This document shows positions 39,606 through 47,644 of a DNA stretch of 64,000 bases, in pieces. Where the stretch lies: NCBI GenBank assembly GCA_902778105.1, contig CACYWN010000004.1:62001-126000 (forward strand). Direction: 5' to 3'. The notes beneath the pieces are model-generated. The model was not told the DNA's origin. It saw only the letters and a program-made list of their open reading frames with translations, and made no database searches. Position numbers and translations under genes: made by a program. The number at the start of each line of letters is the position of its first letter. Within the stretch, counting starts at the first letter, position 1. Source of the stretch: an uncultured Bacteroidia bacterium. Its GTDB lineage: Bacteria; Bacteroidota; Bacteroidia; Bacteroidales; UBA932.

Positions 39606-39675
39606 AGATTCCTTCACCCTTCGGGTTCGGAATGACAACCTGGTTTATGTCATTCCGAGCGGAGCGAAGGAATCT
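39606..39675. repeat. Palindromic dispersed repeat between rhaA and rhaT
   Basis: AGATTCCTTC ... GGAATGACA and TGTCATTCC ... GAAGGAATCT form an imperfect inverted repeat of about 70 bp, immediately after rhaA. The ATTCCGAGCGGAGCGAAGGA arm is the type seen in dispersed REP-like palindromes. It may stabilise or attenuate the rhaA-rhaT message. Confidence 0.65.
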
Positions 39676-39689
39676 GAAATAGAAGTGTT

Positions 39690-40709
39690 ATGTATTTAAT
39701 AATTGGACTGTTAATCATTGCAATCGGCGCGTTCTGCCAGAGCTCCAGTTATGTCCCGATCAACAAGATCAAGGATTGGAGCTGGGAGAGCTATTGGATC
39801 GTCCAGGGCGTCTTCGCCTGGCTGCTGTTTCCGCTCGTGGGCGCCCTCCTGTCGGTTTCCGGGACCGGCGGCAGCTTCGGCGACCTGCTCGCCCTGATGA
39901 ACGCCGACCCCAAGGCCACCTGGCTCACCATCCTGTTCGGCGCCCTGTGGGGCGTGGGCGGCCTGACTTTCGGCCTGTCAATGCGTTACCTCGGCGTCGC
40001 CCTGGGCCAGAGCATTGCGCTCGGAACCTGCTCCGCGCTCGGCGCCATCCTGGGCCCCGTCTTCACCGGGCATGCCCATGACCTTACCAGCGCCGTCATC
40101 ATCGGTGTCGTCGTGACGCTCATCGGCATCGCCATCATCGGCGTCGCGGGCGGCATGAAGGCCGCCGCGCTGCCGGAGGAAGAGAAGAAGAAGGCCGTCA
40201 AGGACTTCAACTTCGGCAAGGGCATCGCCGTGGCGCTGCTCGCCGGCTTCATGAGCGCCTGCTTCAACATCGGCCTGAACTTCGGTCAGAACCTGTATCT
40301 GCCGGGTACGAAGCCCATTTTCCAGACCCTGCCGGCCACGATGCTCGTGACCTTCGGCGGTTTCCTGACCAATGCCTGCTACTGCCTGTATCAGAATAGG
40401 AAGAACAAAACTTGGGGAGATTACGGCAAGAAGGCTCTCTGGGGCAACAACCTCATCTTCTGCTGCCTCGCCGGCCTGCTGTGGTACAGCCAGTTCTTCG
40501 GCCTGTCGCTGGGCAAAGGCTTCCTTACGGACTATCCTGTCCTCATCACCTTCAGCTGGTGCATCCTGATGGCGCTGAACGTGGTGTTCAGCAATGTCTG
40601 GGGCATCATCCTGAAGGAGTGGAAGGGCGTCTCCCGCAAAACCATCGGAGTCCTTGTGACCGGCATCATCGTTCTGATCGTCAGTACTTTTTTACCGCAA
40701 ATCATATGA
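39690..40709 (+). CDS. rhaT: L-rhamnose-proton symporter
   Basis: The 339-residue protein has ten hydrophobic segments (for example IIGLLIIAIGAFCQSSSYVP at the start, GALWGVGGLTFGLSMRYLG at about 87) and the RhaT-family segment SMRYLGVALGQSIALG. It imports rhamnose with protons across the inner membrane. Its stop overlaps the rhaD start (ATGA at 40706), so both are made from one message. Confidence 0.92.
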   Translation: MYLIIGLLIIAIGAFCQSSSYVPINKIKDWSWESYWIVQGVFAWLLFPLVGALLSVSGTGGSFGDLLALMNADPKATWLTILFGALWGVGGLTFGLSMRYLGVALGQSIALGTCSALGAILGPVFTGHAHDLTSAVIIGVVVTLIGIAIIGVAGGMKAAALPEEEKKKAVKDFNFGKGIAVALLAGFMSACFNIGLNFGQNLYLPGTKPIFQTLPATMLVTFGGFLTNACYCLYQNRKNKTWGDYGKKALWGNNLIFCCLAGLLWYSQFFGLSLGKGFLTDYPVLITFSWCILMALNVVFSNVWGIILKEWKGVSRKTIGVLVTGIIVLIVSTFLPQII

Positions 40710-41515
40710 GCATTTTGGATAACAGACCTTCACTGAAGGCCGAAATTGACAAGGTGGCGGAAGTCGCCGGATACCTTTGGATCAAGGGCTGGGCCGAGCG
40801 CAACGGCGGCAATATCACCATCAACATCACCGAATGGGTGGACGAGGAAATGAAAACCCTTCCAGCTATCAGTGAGCCTCGTGCTATCGGCACCGTACTT
40901 CCTCATCTAAGGGGATGCTGGTTCTACTGCAAGGGGACGCAGAAGCGTATGCGCGACTTGGCCAGAGACCCTATGGGGAGCGGCTCCATCATCCGCATCC
41001 TTCCGGACTGCGCCCATTATGAGATGGTGGCCGATGCTCCGGTAGCCCCCACTTCGGAGCTCCCTTCTCACCTGAGCGTCCATAATTACCTGCTGGCCAA
41101 AAGTTCTCCCTATCGAGCCTCGCTCCATACCCATCCTATTGAGCTAGTGGCGCTTACCCATAGTAAGAAATGGCTGGAGAAGGATGCCGCCACCCGCATG
41201 CTCTGGTCCATGATTCCGGAAACCAAGGCTTTCTGCCCCCGCGGTCTCGGGATGGTCCCTTATATGCTCCCCTCCAGCGTGGGACTGGCCGATGCGACCA
41301 TCCGCGCCATCGACGAGGACTACGATGTGGTAATGTGGGAAAAGCATGGCGTCTTTGCCGTAGACACAGACATCATGAGCGCCTTTGACCAGGTGGATGT
41401 CCTGAATAAGGCGGCCCAGATTTACATATCTGCCCGGAACATGGGCTTTGAGCCGGAAGGAATGACCGACGCCCAGATGAAAGAACTCTCCGACGTTTTC
41501 GGCCTTCCCAAATAA
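40706..41515 (+). CDS. rhaD: Rhamnulose-1-phosphate aldolase
   Basis: ATG at 40706 overlaps the rhaT stop, giving 269 residues. LHTHPIELVAL holds the zinc-binding His pair and WEKHGVFAVD the third His; AERNGGNITI is the phosphate-binding loop. It cleaves L-rhamnulose-1-phosphate to DHAP and lactaldehyde. From about 40860 the codon use is visibly less GC-biased (CTA, AGG, CCT) than in rhaB/rhaA, hinting at a mosaic history. Repeat B begins 6 bp after the stop. Confidence 0.93.
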   Translation: MSILDNRPSLKAEIDKVAEVAGYLWIKGWAERNGGNITINITEWVDEEMKTLPAISEPRAIGTVLPHLRGCWFYCKGTQKRMRDLARDPMGSGSIIRILPDCAHYEMVADAPVAPTSELPSHLSVHNYLLAKSSPYRASLHTHPIELVALTHSKKWLEKDAATRMLWSMIPETKAFCPRGLGMVPYMLPSSVGLADATIRAIDEDYDVVMWEKHGVFAVDTDIMSAFDQVDVLNKAAQIYISARNMGFEPEGMTDAQMKELSDVFGLPK

Positions 41516-41521
41516 CAACTG

Positions 41522-41574
41522 ATTTGGGGTAACATTGGGGTAGCGGATGGAGGGATGCCATTTCGCGTCCGAGC
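41522..41574. repeat. 53-bp direct repeat B, copy 2
   Basis: It matches 29466-29518 at 45 of 53 positions in the same orientation, with the same tandem GGGGTA motif and the identical 18-bp core. Confidence 0.65.
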
Positions 41575-41750
41575 TGACAGGTGCAGATCCGGACCGTCTT
41601 GCGGATTTGGTATTTATTTGTCTAAATGAAGCTGTTTTAATGCAGTTGTGGAAAGATAAAAGGTCTATTAGACAAATGGGGTGATGACGAGGCAACAGTC
41701 GGGCGCGAGGAGAGCCTTTCCCCAGAGCTCCCCGCAGCGCCCGATCTGTA

Positions 41751-41778
41751 GCCGCCGGAGAGGCTTTTTTCCGGCGGC
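41751..41778. terminator. GC-rich hairpin next to the IS remnant
   Basis: GCCGCCGGA / TCCGGCGGC is a perfect 9-bp stem with a T-rich 10-nt loop. It ends just outside the transposase remnant and could be its terminator or an element end. Confidence 0.45.
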
Positions 41779-41783
41779 GGTGC

Positions 41784-42005
41784 CTAATAGTGACGGGAAA
41801 GATATTCATCTATCAGTTTCTTTCGATGCTTCCTAGTCAAGCCGCTATGGACTCGGACTGTGGACTTGATGTCCGAAAAGATGCCCTCCAGACCGTTATT
41901 CGTGTTGGGGATGACCCGGTCCTTGCATTTATATCGCTGGGCACGGCCTCTCAGGCCATTGCGGACCACATTTATGGACCCACAGAAAAAGCATTTGGGG
42001 TACAT
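41784..42005 (-). pseudogene. Transposase remnant lacking its catalytic core
   Basis: From ATG at 42005 the frame reads MYPKCFFCGSINVVRNGLRG followed by RAQRYKCKD, a zinc-ribbon N-terminus. It then jumps to VIPNTNNGLEGIFSDIKSTV, a C-terminus typical of Bacteroidales DDE transposases (normally about 300 residues). The roughly 200 residues between, including the DDE triad, are missing. The 73-codon product cannot transpose on its own. The IS family is not assigned with certainty. Confidence 0.75.
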
Positions 42006-42156
42006 TGAACAGTGCGAAGCGTCGAATGGAAGTTGTTGATAGAAAGATAGTTGTGTGATATTGCCTGATTGTTTTAGAGTGGGCAATAATTCATAATTTA
42101 CTGTGTGTCAATGATTTCCATTCGACGGGGCAAAAGGGGCGAGATTCCGCCGGCCG
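41995..42156 (-). repeat. 162-bp repeat A, copy 2 (IS end)
   Basis: It is nearly identical to 29257-29418. It carries the 12-bp inverted repeat CGTCGAATGGAA / TTCCATTCGACG and ends within the first codons of the transposase remnant, so it is the upstream end of that IS. Confidence 0.75.
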
Positions 42157-42493
42157 GGGGCTGGCGCTATCTCGAGCCCTCCCGGGGGGCCTTGCGAGAC
42201 GATGGAACGACAGCTGCGGCCTGACGGCCGTCAGGCTGTTTCCGGTTTCGGCCCCTTGCGAAAGCAAGCTTTCGACGGGCCCAAAACCCAAAACAGCCGG
42301 TTGCTTTCGCAACCAGCTGCCGTTCATCGTTTTGCGGAGAGAGCGACAGTAAAGCCACCTTGTGCTTCCTTCTTGTGTATTATTGTGCATCACTGCACAT
42401 TTCATTGTAAATGAGTGACTTGATGCAATTTTTGCAGTCCTCTTGTGAAGGGTGTCTCTGTGTATCCTTTCCCAGGATTTAGTACTCTTCTTG
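42157..42493. other. Gene-free GC-rich hairpin cluster leading into the island
   Basis: No gene is supported here. It contains a perfect 18-bp palindrome GCCTGACGGCCGTCAGGC (42219-42236), a CTTGC-GAAA-GCAAG hairpin with a GNRA-type loop (42255-42268) and a GGTTGC-TTTC-GCAACC hairpin (42299-42314). GC content drops sharply from about 42350, marking the approach to the island. Confidence 0.55.
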
Positions 42494-42527
42494 TTTTGGT
42501 GCAACTTTTTTGACCAAAAAATGCACT
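42494..42527. repeat. Candidate left-end recombinase sites
   Basis: TTTTGGTGCA (42494-42503) is followed by T6G, and on the minus strand AGTGCATTTTTTGGTCA reads across 42511-42527. Both resemble the right-end sequence at 57501-57530. The exact attachment core is not determined. Confidence 0.35.
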
Positions 42528-42585
42528 GTATCCAAAAAACAAGGTAGGCCTCTTATACTTCAAGTCTTCCGATTGTTATTTCATA

Positions 42586-43368
42586 CTATCTTTGGATATT
42601 GTTATGATAAACCCATGCTCCTCCTTCGAGCTTCTTGATAAGATACATACAAGGGTGGCCCTCATAAGTTGCAACAAAATCATTCTCAAAATCCTCTACC
42701 AGTCTAAAAAACATTTTAGGGACTGAAACTGTATTTTCATTACTCAATTTCTCCTCTCTCAAAAACCTGTAATAATTGGTACCATTGACAATCACTTCCA
42801 ATTCCAAAGAATAGTAATACCAATAAGCCAGACAGGGTCTTGTAGAATAATCCACACACTTTACCACCACCTCGTCTCCACAGTAAATAATATCTAAATA
42901 TGGTTCTGGATGTATTCTTTTTATGCTCCATTCAAGCTTACCAACACACTCTTCATTTGATAACTTGATATCTGGAAACCTTTTGGGTGGTTTGGGAGAT
43001 TTAATGTAGTGCTCATAGTACTTTCTTTCTACTCCTCCCAAGCCCTCTTCACAAAACTGCCTCATTATTTCTCTTTTGTCTTCTTTGATGTTTGCCAGAG
43101 CAGCCTCATATTCCTCTTTATAATGTTGATATTCAGGTTCCTCATATTCTTTGGCATGATACATCCTCCTATAACAGTTTCCTGTGTTGTTATAATCATC
43201 CCAAGGAATGACGGATTTAAAGACAGCAATATCCAATTCTCCAAGTCTTTCAAAAGCAGCATCAATCCCATGGTCAGCATATTTATATCCTGCCAGGAAA
43301 TCATACATTCCTCCCCCCAAAAATCTACCACAGGTCTCTATACCCCTTAACCAGATTTTTCTATCCAT
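42586..43368 (-). CDS. Hypothetical protein downstream of hsdR
   Basis: The 260-residue protein has no recognised domain. It is rich in Tyr, Glu and Lys with no signal peptide or membrane segment, so it is cytoplasmic. A central charged helical part (about 75-110) is followed by a beta-rich C-terminus ending LVEDFENDFVATYEGHPCMY and LIKKLEGGAWVYHNNIQR. It starts 14 bp after the hsdR stop on the same strand, so it probably belongs to the restriction operon. It could be an accessory defence gene or a regulator; neither can be shown. Confidence 0.7.
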   Translation of the reverse strand: MDRKIWLRGIETCGRFLGGGMYDFLAGYKYADHGIDAAFERLGELDIAVFKSVIPWDDYNNTGNCYRRMYHAKEYEEPEYQHYKEEYEAALANIKEDKREIMRQFCEEGLGGVERKYYEHYIKSPKPPKRFPDIKLSNEECVGKLEWSIKRIHPEPYLDIIYCGDEVVVKCVDYSTRPCLAYWYYYSLELEVIVNGTNYYRFLREEKLSNENTVSVPKMFFRLVEDFENDFVATYEGHPCMYLIKKLEGGAWVYHNNIQR

Positions 43369-43382
43369 AGTTTCTAATAGTT

Positions 43383-46300
43383 TTACAATCCAAAGTATCT
43401 CTCAAAGAAGTTCTGTATCTTCTCAATGACAGTCTTTTTCTTCTCCTGGCGGTTCCCTCCACCAAACCTCGACATAGGAGGAAGTATCTTGTCTATGTCT
43501 GTTCCAGTGGTTCTAACCTGGCCATCCCTGAAACTACTCTCAATGAACTTGGTGGTTTCCTCTGGTTTCAGGTTCTCACTCTCAATAAGGTCTTTCAAGT
43601 CTTCCTCCTTCTGGTGCTGCACATAATCCCGCCAACTTTGTTCCACATCTGTGGCGGCATTGACACTGCTGATGAAGTTCTCAATGAGTTCCTTTTTACT
43701 TCTCAACTGCATACTTGACCCAATGGCCTTGGAGATATTGACCAGTATCTCTTTGTTCGTGCAGTTCGTGTCGTGGTACTTCTGAACCAGGAGAAGGATG
43801 TAGTCTATGTTGATTTCCACCTGTCTGATGAGTTCTGTCTCAAACACCAGGTCATCATTGATGTTCTCCTTGTCTCCTTTCCTCCTCTTTCTCCACTTGT
43901 CTTGGAGGTCAAGGTAGTTACTCTGGTAGTCCTGTAACTGTCTGTCTGTAAGGATTTCCTGTCCCTCAAACTGGTCAAAGGTAGAGAGAATATTGATGGA
44001 TTTGAGGAGGCTTCCAAACAGTCCAATGAACCTCTTTTCAGCCTCTTCTCCAACAATGGGCTCTCCCTCCGGGAACTCCTCTTGGAGCTGTTCCACCAGT
44101 TCCTTGTACCCATAACAGTGTTTCCCCTTCTCTGTATCATAACCATTGTAGTATGACAGGAAGTCTTTGAGTGTGACGATTGAGCTTGCATCCTTGTCCC
44201 CAAACAGAGCAATGGCATCATCTGTGGCTTGTTGAAGGTCTCTGAAACAAACTATGTTACCAAAGGTCTTGACAGAGTTGAGTATTCTGTTGGTTCTGGA
44301 AAATGCCTGTATCAGTCCATGCTGTTTCAGGTTCTTATCCACAAACAGGGTGTTCAGGGTGGTGGCATCAAATCCTGTCAGAAACATATTGACCACAATC
44401 AAGATATCCACCTGCCTGTTCTTCATCCTCAATGACAAATCCTTGTAGTAGTTCTGGAACTTGTCGCTGGAAGTGTCATAGTTGGTGGAGAACATCTTGT
44501 TGTAGTCCTTGATTGCACCTTCCAAGAAGTCCCTGGACTGCTGGTCAAGGTTGGTGGTGCTTTCAGGGTTCTCCTCTGCCAGGATGCCATCTATCTCCTC
44601 CTCATTTGCACCATAGGAGTAGATGGTTGCAACCTTCAATCTCTGGGCCTCCGGGAGGTCTTCCTGCTGTCTCTTGAACTCACTGTAATAGGCCTTTGCC
44701 ATAGGGATGGAGGCCACTGCAAACATTGCATTGAAACCACCTATCTTCTGTTCCGTCTTGTGTTCAGAAACGGTCTCTCCCTTCCTGGCGCTGGCCACTT
44801 TGTGGATGTCATCCAGAACCCTGAAAGTGTAGAAGGAGCTTCTCTTGGTCTTCTGGTCAAAGTGTTCAAGGATGTACTTGACCACCTGGGACACTCTTTC
44901 AGGGGAGGCCATTGCCTTCTCCCTGTCTATGGCTGATATCTGTTTGTCCAGGATACCCTCTTTCTCCTTAATGGTGTTGATGTAGTCTATCCTGAAAGGA
45001 AGAACATTCTCGTCATTGATTGCATCCACAATGGTGTAGGTGTGGAGCTTGTCACCAAATGCCTGCTGGGTGGTTTTCAGCCTCATGTCTCCACCAGTGC
45101 CGGCATTCTGTGCAAAGATGGGGGTACCAGTGAAACCAAAGAGGTTGTACTTCTTGAAGTTCTTGGTGATGGCTGCATGCATCTCACCAAAGTTACTCCT
45201 GTGACACTCATCAAAGATAATGACCAGCCTCTGTTGGAACACTGGATGGTTCTTGTTCTTCTGGACAAAGATGGAGAGTTTCTGGATGGTGGTGACTATA
45301 ATCCTATAATCATGGAACCCACCATTCTTGTCCCTGTTTTCCAGCTGTCTTTGGAGTACAGCTGTGGATGTGTTTCCATTTGCAGCACCATCCTCAAACC
45401 TATTGTACTCCTTCATTGTCTGGTAGTCCAGGTCCTTTCTATCCACCACAAAAAGAACCTTGTCTATGTAAGGGAGCCTGGATGCCAGCTGTGCAGTCTT
45501 GAAGGATGTAAGGGTCTTTCCCGAACCTGTTGTATGCCAGATATATCCACCACCCTTGATGCTGCCATACAGCTTGTAGTTGTTGGCCACATTTATCCTC
45601 TGGATTATCCTTTCTGTGGCCGCAATCTGGTAGGGTCTCATCACCATCAGCATCTTCTCACTGGTGAAGACACAGTACCTGGTCAGGATGTTCAGGAGGG
45701 TGTGCTTGGAGAAAAAGGTCTTGGTGAAGTCCAGAAGGTCTGTAATGACCTTGTTGTTACTGTCGGCCCAGAAGGAGGAGAACTCAAAGGAGTTGGATGT
45801 CCTCTTGGACTTGTTACGACCACCCAGTTCCTGTTCTTTCAGATGATTAGACCTGGTGGTGTTTGAGTAATACTTGGTGTTAGTACCGTTGGAGATGACA
45901 AACACCTGCACATACTCATATAGGCCACACCCAGCCCAGAAACTATCCCTTTGATACCTGTTTATCTGGTTGAAGGCTTCTTTGAGTTGGACACCCCTTC
46001 TTTTGAGTTCCACATGCACAAGGGGAAGACCATTGACCAGGATGGTGACATCATATCTGGTGTCATATTTTCCTCCTTCCTCGACATACTGGTTGATGAC
46101 CTGGACAAAGTTGTTGTGGATGTTTGCCTTGTCAATCAGGTAGATGTTCTGGCTCTCTCCTGTATCCCTTTTGAGAACCTGGATGTAGTCCTCCTGTATC
46201 TTGGCTGTCTTGGCTACAATATCATCATTCTTGTTGGCTATGCACTCATTGAAGAAGTGCTCCCACTCATTGGCGGTGAAGTGGTAGTGGTTGAGTTTCT

Positions 46301-46502
46301 CCAACTGGGTTTTGAGGTTGGAAACAAGGTCAGCCTCTGTATGGATTTGGAGGTATTCATACCCCTGTTCAGTGAGAAGGTGTATGAACTCCTTTTCCAG
46401 TTCAGCCTCACTCTGGTATGCATCAGAAGTATGAACTGCATGCTCATATTCAGAGACAACAGTATATTCTGTGCTTTCGGCGATGATATTGTATTGGGAC
46501 AT
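43383..46502 (-). CDS. hsdR: Type I restriction enzyme R subunit
   Basis: The 1039-residue protein has the expected order. An N-terminal PD-(D/E)xK nuclease lies at about 145-180 (RYDVTILVNGLPLVHVELKR). The SF2 translocase follows with Walker A TTGSGKT (about 325) and DECH box (FDECHRSNFG, about 430), then the helicase half with NMFLTGFDATTLNTLFVDK. It cuts and translocates DNA lacking methylation. It starts 3 bp after the second hsdS frame, so it is cotranscribed. Length is normal and no frameshift is seen. Confidence 0.95.
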   Translation of the reverse strand: MSQYNIIAESTEYTVVSEYEHAVHTSDAYQSEAELEKEFIHLLTEQGYEYLQIHTEADLVSNLKTQLEKLNHYHFTANEWEHFFNECIANKNDDIVAKTAKIQEDYIQVLKRDTGESQNIYLIDKANIHNNFVQVINQYVEEGGKYDTRYDVTILVNGLPLVHVELKRRGVQLKEAFNQINRYQRDSFWAGCGLYEYVQVFVISNGTNTKYYSNTTRSNHLKEQELGGRNKSKRTSNSFEFSSFWADSNNKVITDLLDFTKTFFSKHTLLNILTRYCVFTSEKMLMVMRPYQIAATERIIQRINVANNYKLYGSIKGGGYIWHTTGSGKTLTSFKTAQLASRLPYIDKVLFVVDRKDLDYQTMKEYNRFEDGAANGNTSTAVLQRQLENRDKNGGFHDYRIIVTTIQKLSIFVQKNKNHPVFQQRLVIIFDECHRSNFGEMHAAITKNFKKYNLFGFTGTPIFAQNAGTGGDMRLKTTQQAFGDKLHTYTIVDAINDENVLPFRIDYINTIKEKEGILDKQISAIDREKAMASPERVSQVVKYILEHFDQKTKRSSFYTFRVLDDIHKVASARKGETVSEHKTEQKIGGFNAMFAVASIPMAKAYYSEFKRQQEDLPEAQRLKVATIYSYGANEEEIDGILAEENPESTTNLDQQSRDFLEGAIKDYNKMFSTNYDTSSDKFQNYYKDLSLRMKNRQVDILIVVNMFLTGFDATTLNTLFVDKNLKQHGLIQAFSRTNRILNSVKTFGNIVCFRDLQQATDDAIALFGDKDASSIVTLKDFLSYYNGYDTEKGKHCYGYKELVEQLQEEFPEGEPIVGEEAEKRFIGLFGSLLKSINILSTFDQFEGQEILTDRQLQDYQSNYLDLQDKWRKRRKGDKENINDDLVFETELIRQVEINIDYILLLVQKYHDTNCTNKEILVNISKAIGSSMQLRSKKELIENFISSVNAATDVEQSWRDYVQHQKEEDLKDLIESENLKPEETTKFIESSFRDGQVRTTGTDIDKILPPMSRFGGGNRQEKKKTVIEKIQNFFERYFGL

Positions 46503-46505
46503 GGG

Positions 46506-47231
46506 TTATGCCTCCTTTCTTTTGAAAGTCAGTAGTTTATCTCTGTAATACTCATACTGTTGTCTCCTTTTCTCAATCTCTGCTGGGAGACCTGCGACCA
46601 AGTCGTTCGTCAAGGTATCAAATCTGTCAAGGATGGATGCAATCTTCTCCTGTTCATCAAGGGAAGGAAGTGGTATCAGAGCCTCTGCAAGACCTGATGC
46701 TGGGAGGGATGATATCTTACCATTCTTGACATATTTCTTCATTTGAAGATGGTAGTTGTGGGTTCTCAGGAAGTGGGAGATGTACCTTGGGTTCTGGTTG
46801 TGATGAAGTATGCAACAGGCATCATGCACCACAGCCGGCTTATCACCGAGCCAGGCTACACCCACTCCAATATCCATATCATTTTCTCCTGCACAAACTA
46901 CTACAACATCATTGGGTTGTGCAAACCTTAACTTCTTGGCCAACTCTGCATCAAGGAAACCTTTTGTCTGTGTTGCTGTCAAGCCATAATAGGTGTAGAT
47001 GTCTCCATAGTGGAAACAGGGAACACCACTTTCTCTAATATCAGTTCTGACGAACCTCCTTCCTGTCTTGATGGACGCAATCTCCCCCAACTTCTTCCAC
47101 TCCACATCAGACCTACCCTCAAACAAAAAGATACTATCTCTGTAATAGTTGTATTGTTGTAATCTTTTTTGCAGTTCTGCTTGCAGTTCTGCTTGCAGTT
47201 CTGGGAAGAGGGGGGACAGGGATTTCAACAC
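46506..47231 (-). CDS. hsdS: HsdS, C-terminal half (second target-recognition domain)
   Basis: The 241-residue frame starts at MLKSLSPLFPELQAELQAEL. It holds the central conserved helix (ELQKRLQQYNYYRD), the second target-recognition domain (DVEWKKLGEIASIKTGRRFV ...) and the C-terminal conserved helix (EKIASILDRFDTLTNDLVAG, then KRRQQYEYYRDKLLTFKR). It overlaps the N-terminal half in another frame by about 98 bp. Loss of one G from the G6 tract at 47210-47215 would fuse the two into a 375-residue HsdS. It may work as a half-subunit or be an off-phase form. Confidence 0.8.
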   Translation of the reverse strand: MLKSLSPLFPELQAELQAELQKRLQQYNYYRDSIFLFEGRSDVEWKKLGEIASIKTGRRFVRTDIRESGVPCFHYGDIYTYYGLTATQTKGFLDAELAKKLRFAQPNDVVVVCAGENDMDIGVGVAWLGDKPAVVHDACCILHHNQNPRYISHFLRTHNYHLQMKKYVKNGKISSLPASGLAEALIPLPSLDEQEKIASILDRFDTLTNDLVAGLPAEIEKRRQQYEYYRDKLLTFKRKEA

Positions 47232-47634
47232 CTGCTAATTTGTCCAAAGGAAGACATGCAGGTATTGCATTTGTCTTTAAAGAATAAAGTAATTGTTGAT
47301 TGTGGAGAAGAACAAAGAACAGAAACCTGTTGTTTATGTTCTTTGAGGGGAAGACAGAATAACAAACATCATTTGCCCAGAACTGGTTCTGTTGCCAATC
47401 AACATATCCAGCTGTACCATACTGGGCGATGGTAATAGTGTTTGCCTCTCTATTATACCTGTTAAGGTGTCCCAAAGGTTTTACACCTCCACTGATGACA
47501 GGGTATTGACCATCTGGGATTAACTGAGCTTTGGTAACTCTCTCTCCTCTTTTAATGGTGGCCACATCATTCAAATGATAGAACTTCACACCATCAGGAC
47601 AGTATTTTTGAATTAGTTCTTCCAACTTACTCAT
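47134..47634 (-). CDS. hsdS: HsdS, N-terminal half (first target-recognition domain)
   Basis: Start MSKLEELIQKYCPDGVKFYH (47634) gives 166 residues: an N-terminal conserved segment and the first target-recognition domain, ending at GVEIPVPPLP. It then leaves frame through the 12-bp repeat, reading RTASRTASRTAKK, and stops. The usual linker sequence (QE-IV-ILD-F) before the central repeats is missing. It follows hsdM after a 10-bp gap with an AAGGA-type ribosome site. Confidence 0.75.
   Translation of the reverse strand: MSKLEELIQKYCPDGVKFYHLNDVATIKRGERVTKAQLIPDGQYPVISGGVKPLGHLNRYNREANTITIAQYGTAGYVDWQQNQFWANDVCYSVFPSKNINNRFLFFVLLHNQQLLYSLKTNAIPACLPLDKLAGVEIPVPPLPRTASRTASRTAKKITTIQLLQR
47171..47215. 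repeat. 12-bp tandem repeat plus G6 tract at the HsdS frame break
   Basis: GCAGTTCTGCTT occurs 2.75 times (47171-47203), encoding QAEL units on the minus strand, next to GGGGGG at 47210-47215. Repeat-number change in the equivalent helix alters sequence spacing in EcoR124-type HsdS. A one-base contraction of the G tract would restore one reading frame. Confidence 0.8.
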
Positions 47635-47644
47635 AACACCATCC

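Noticed and set aside
42141..42151. GCGAGATTC near the left border as a tRNA-derived attachment repeat
   Set aside because: It shares only 9 bases with the tRNA-Ser T arm and is part of repeat A, which also occurs at 29.4 kb away from any tRNA.
47171..47203. Short tandem repeat as a CRISPR array
   Set aside because: The unit is 12 bp without spacers and lies within the hsdS coding sequence. No CRISPR array was seen in the window.
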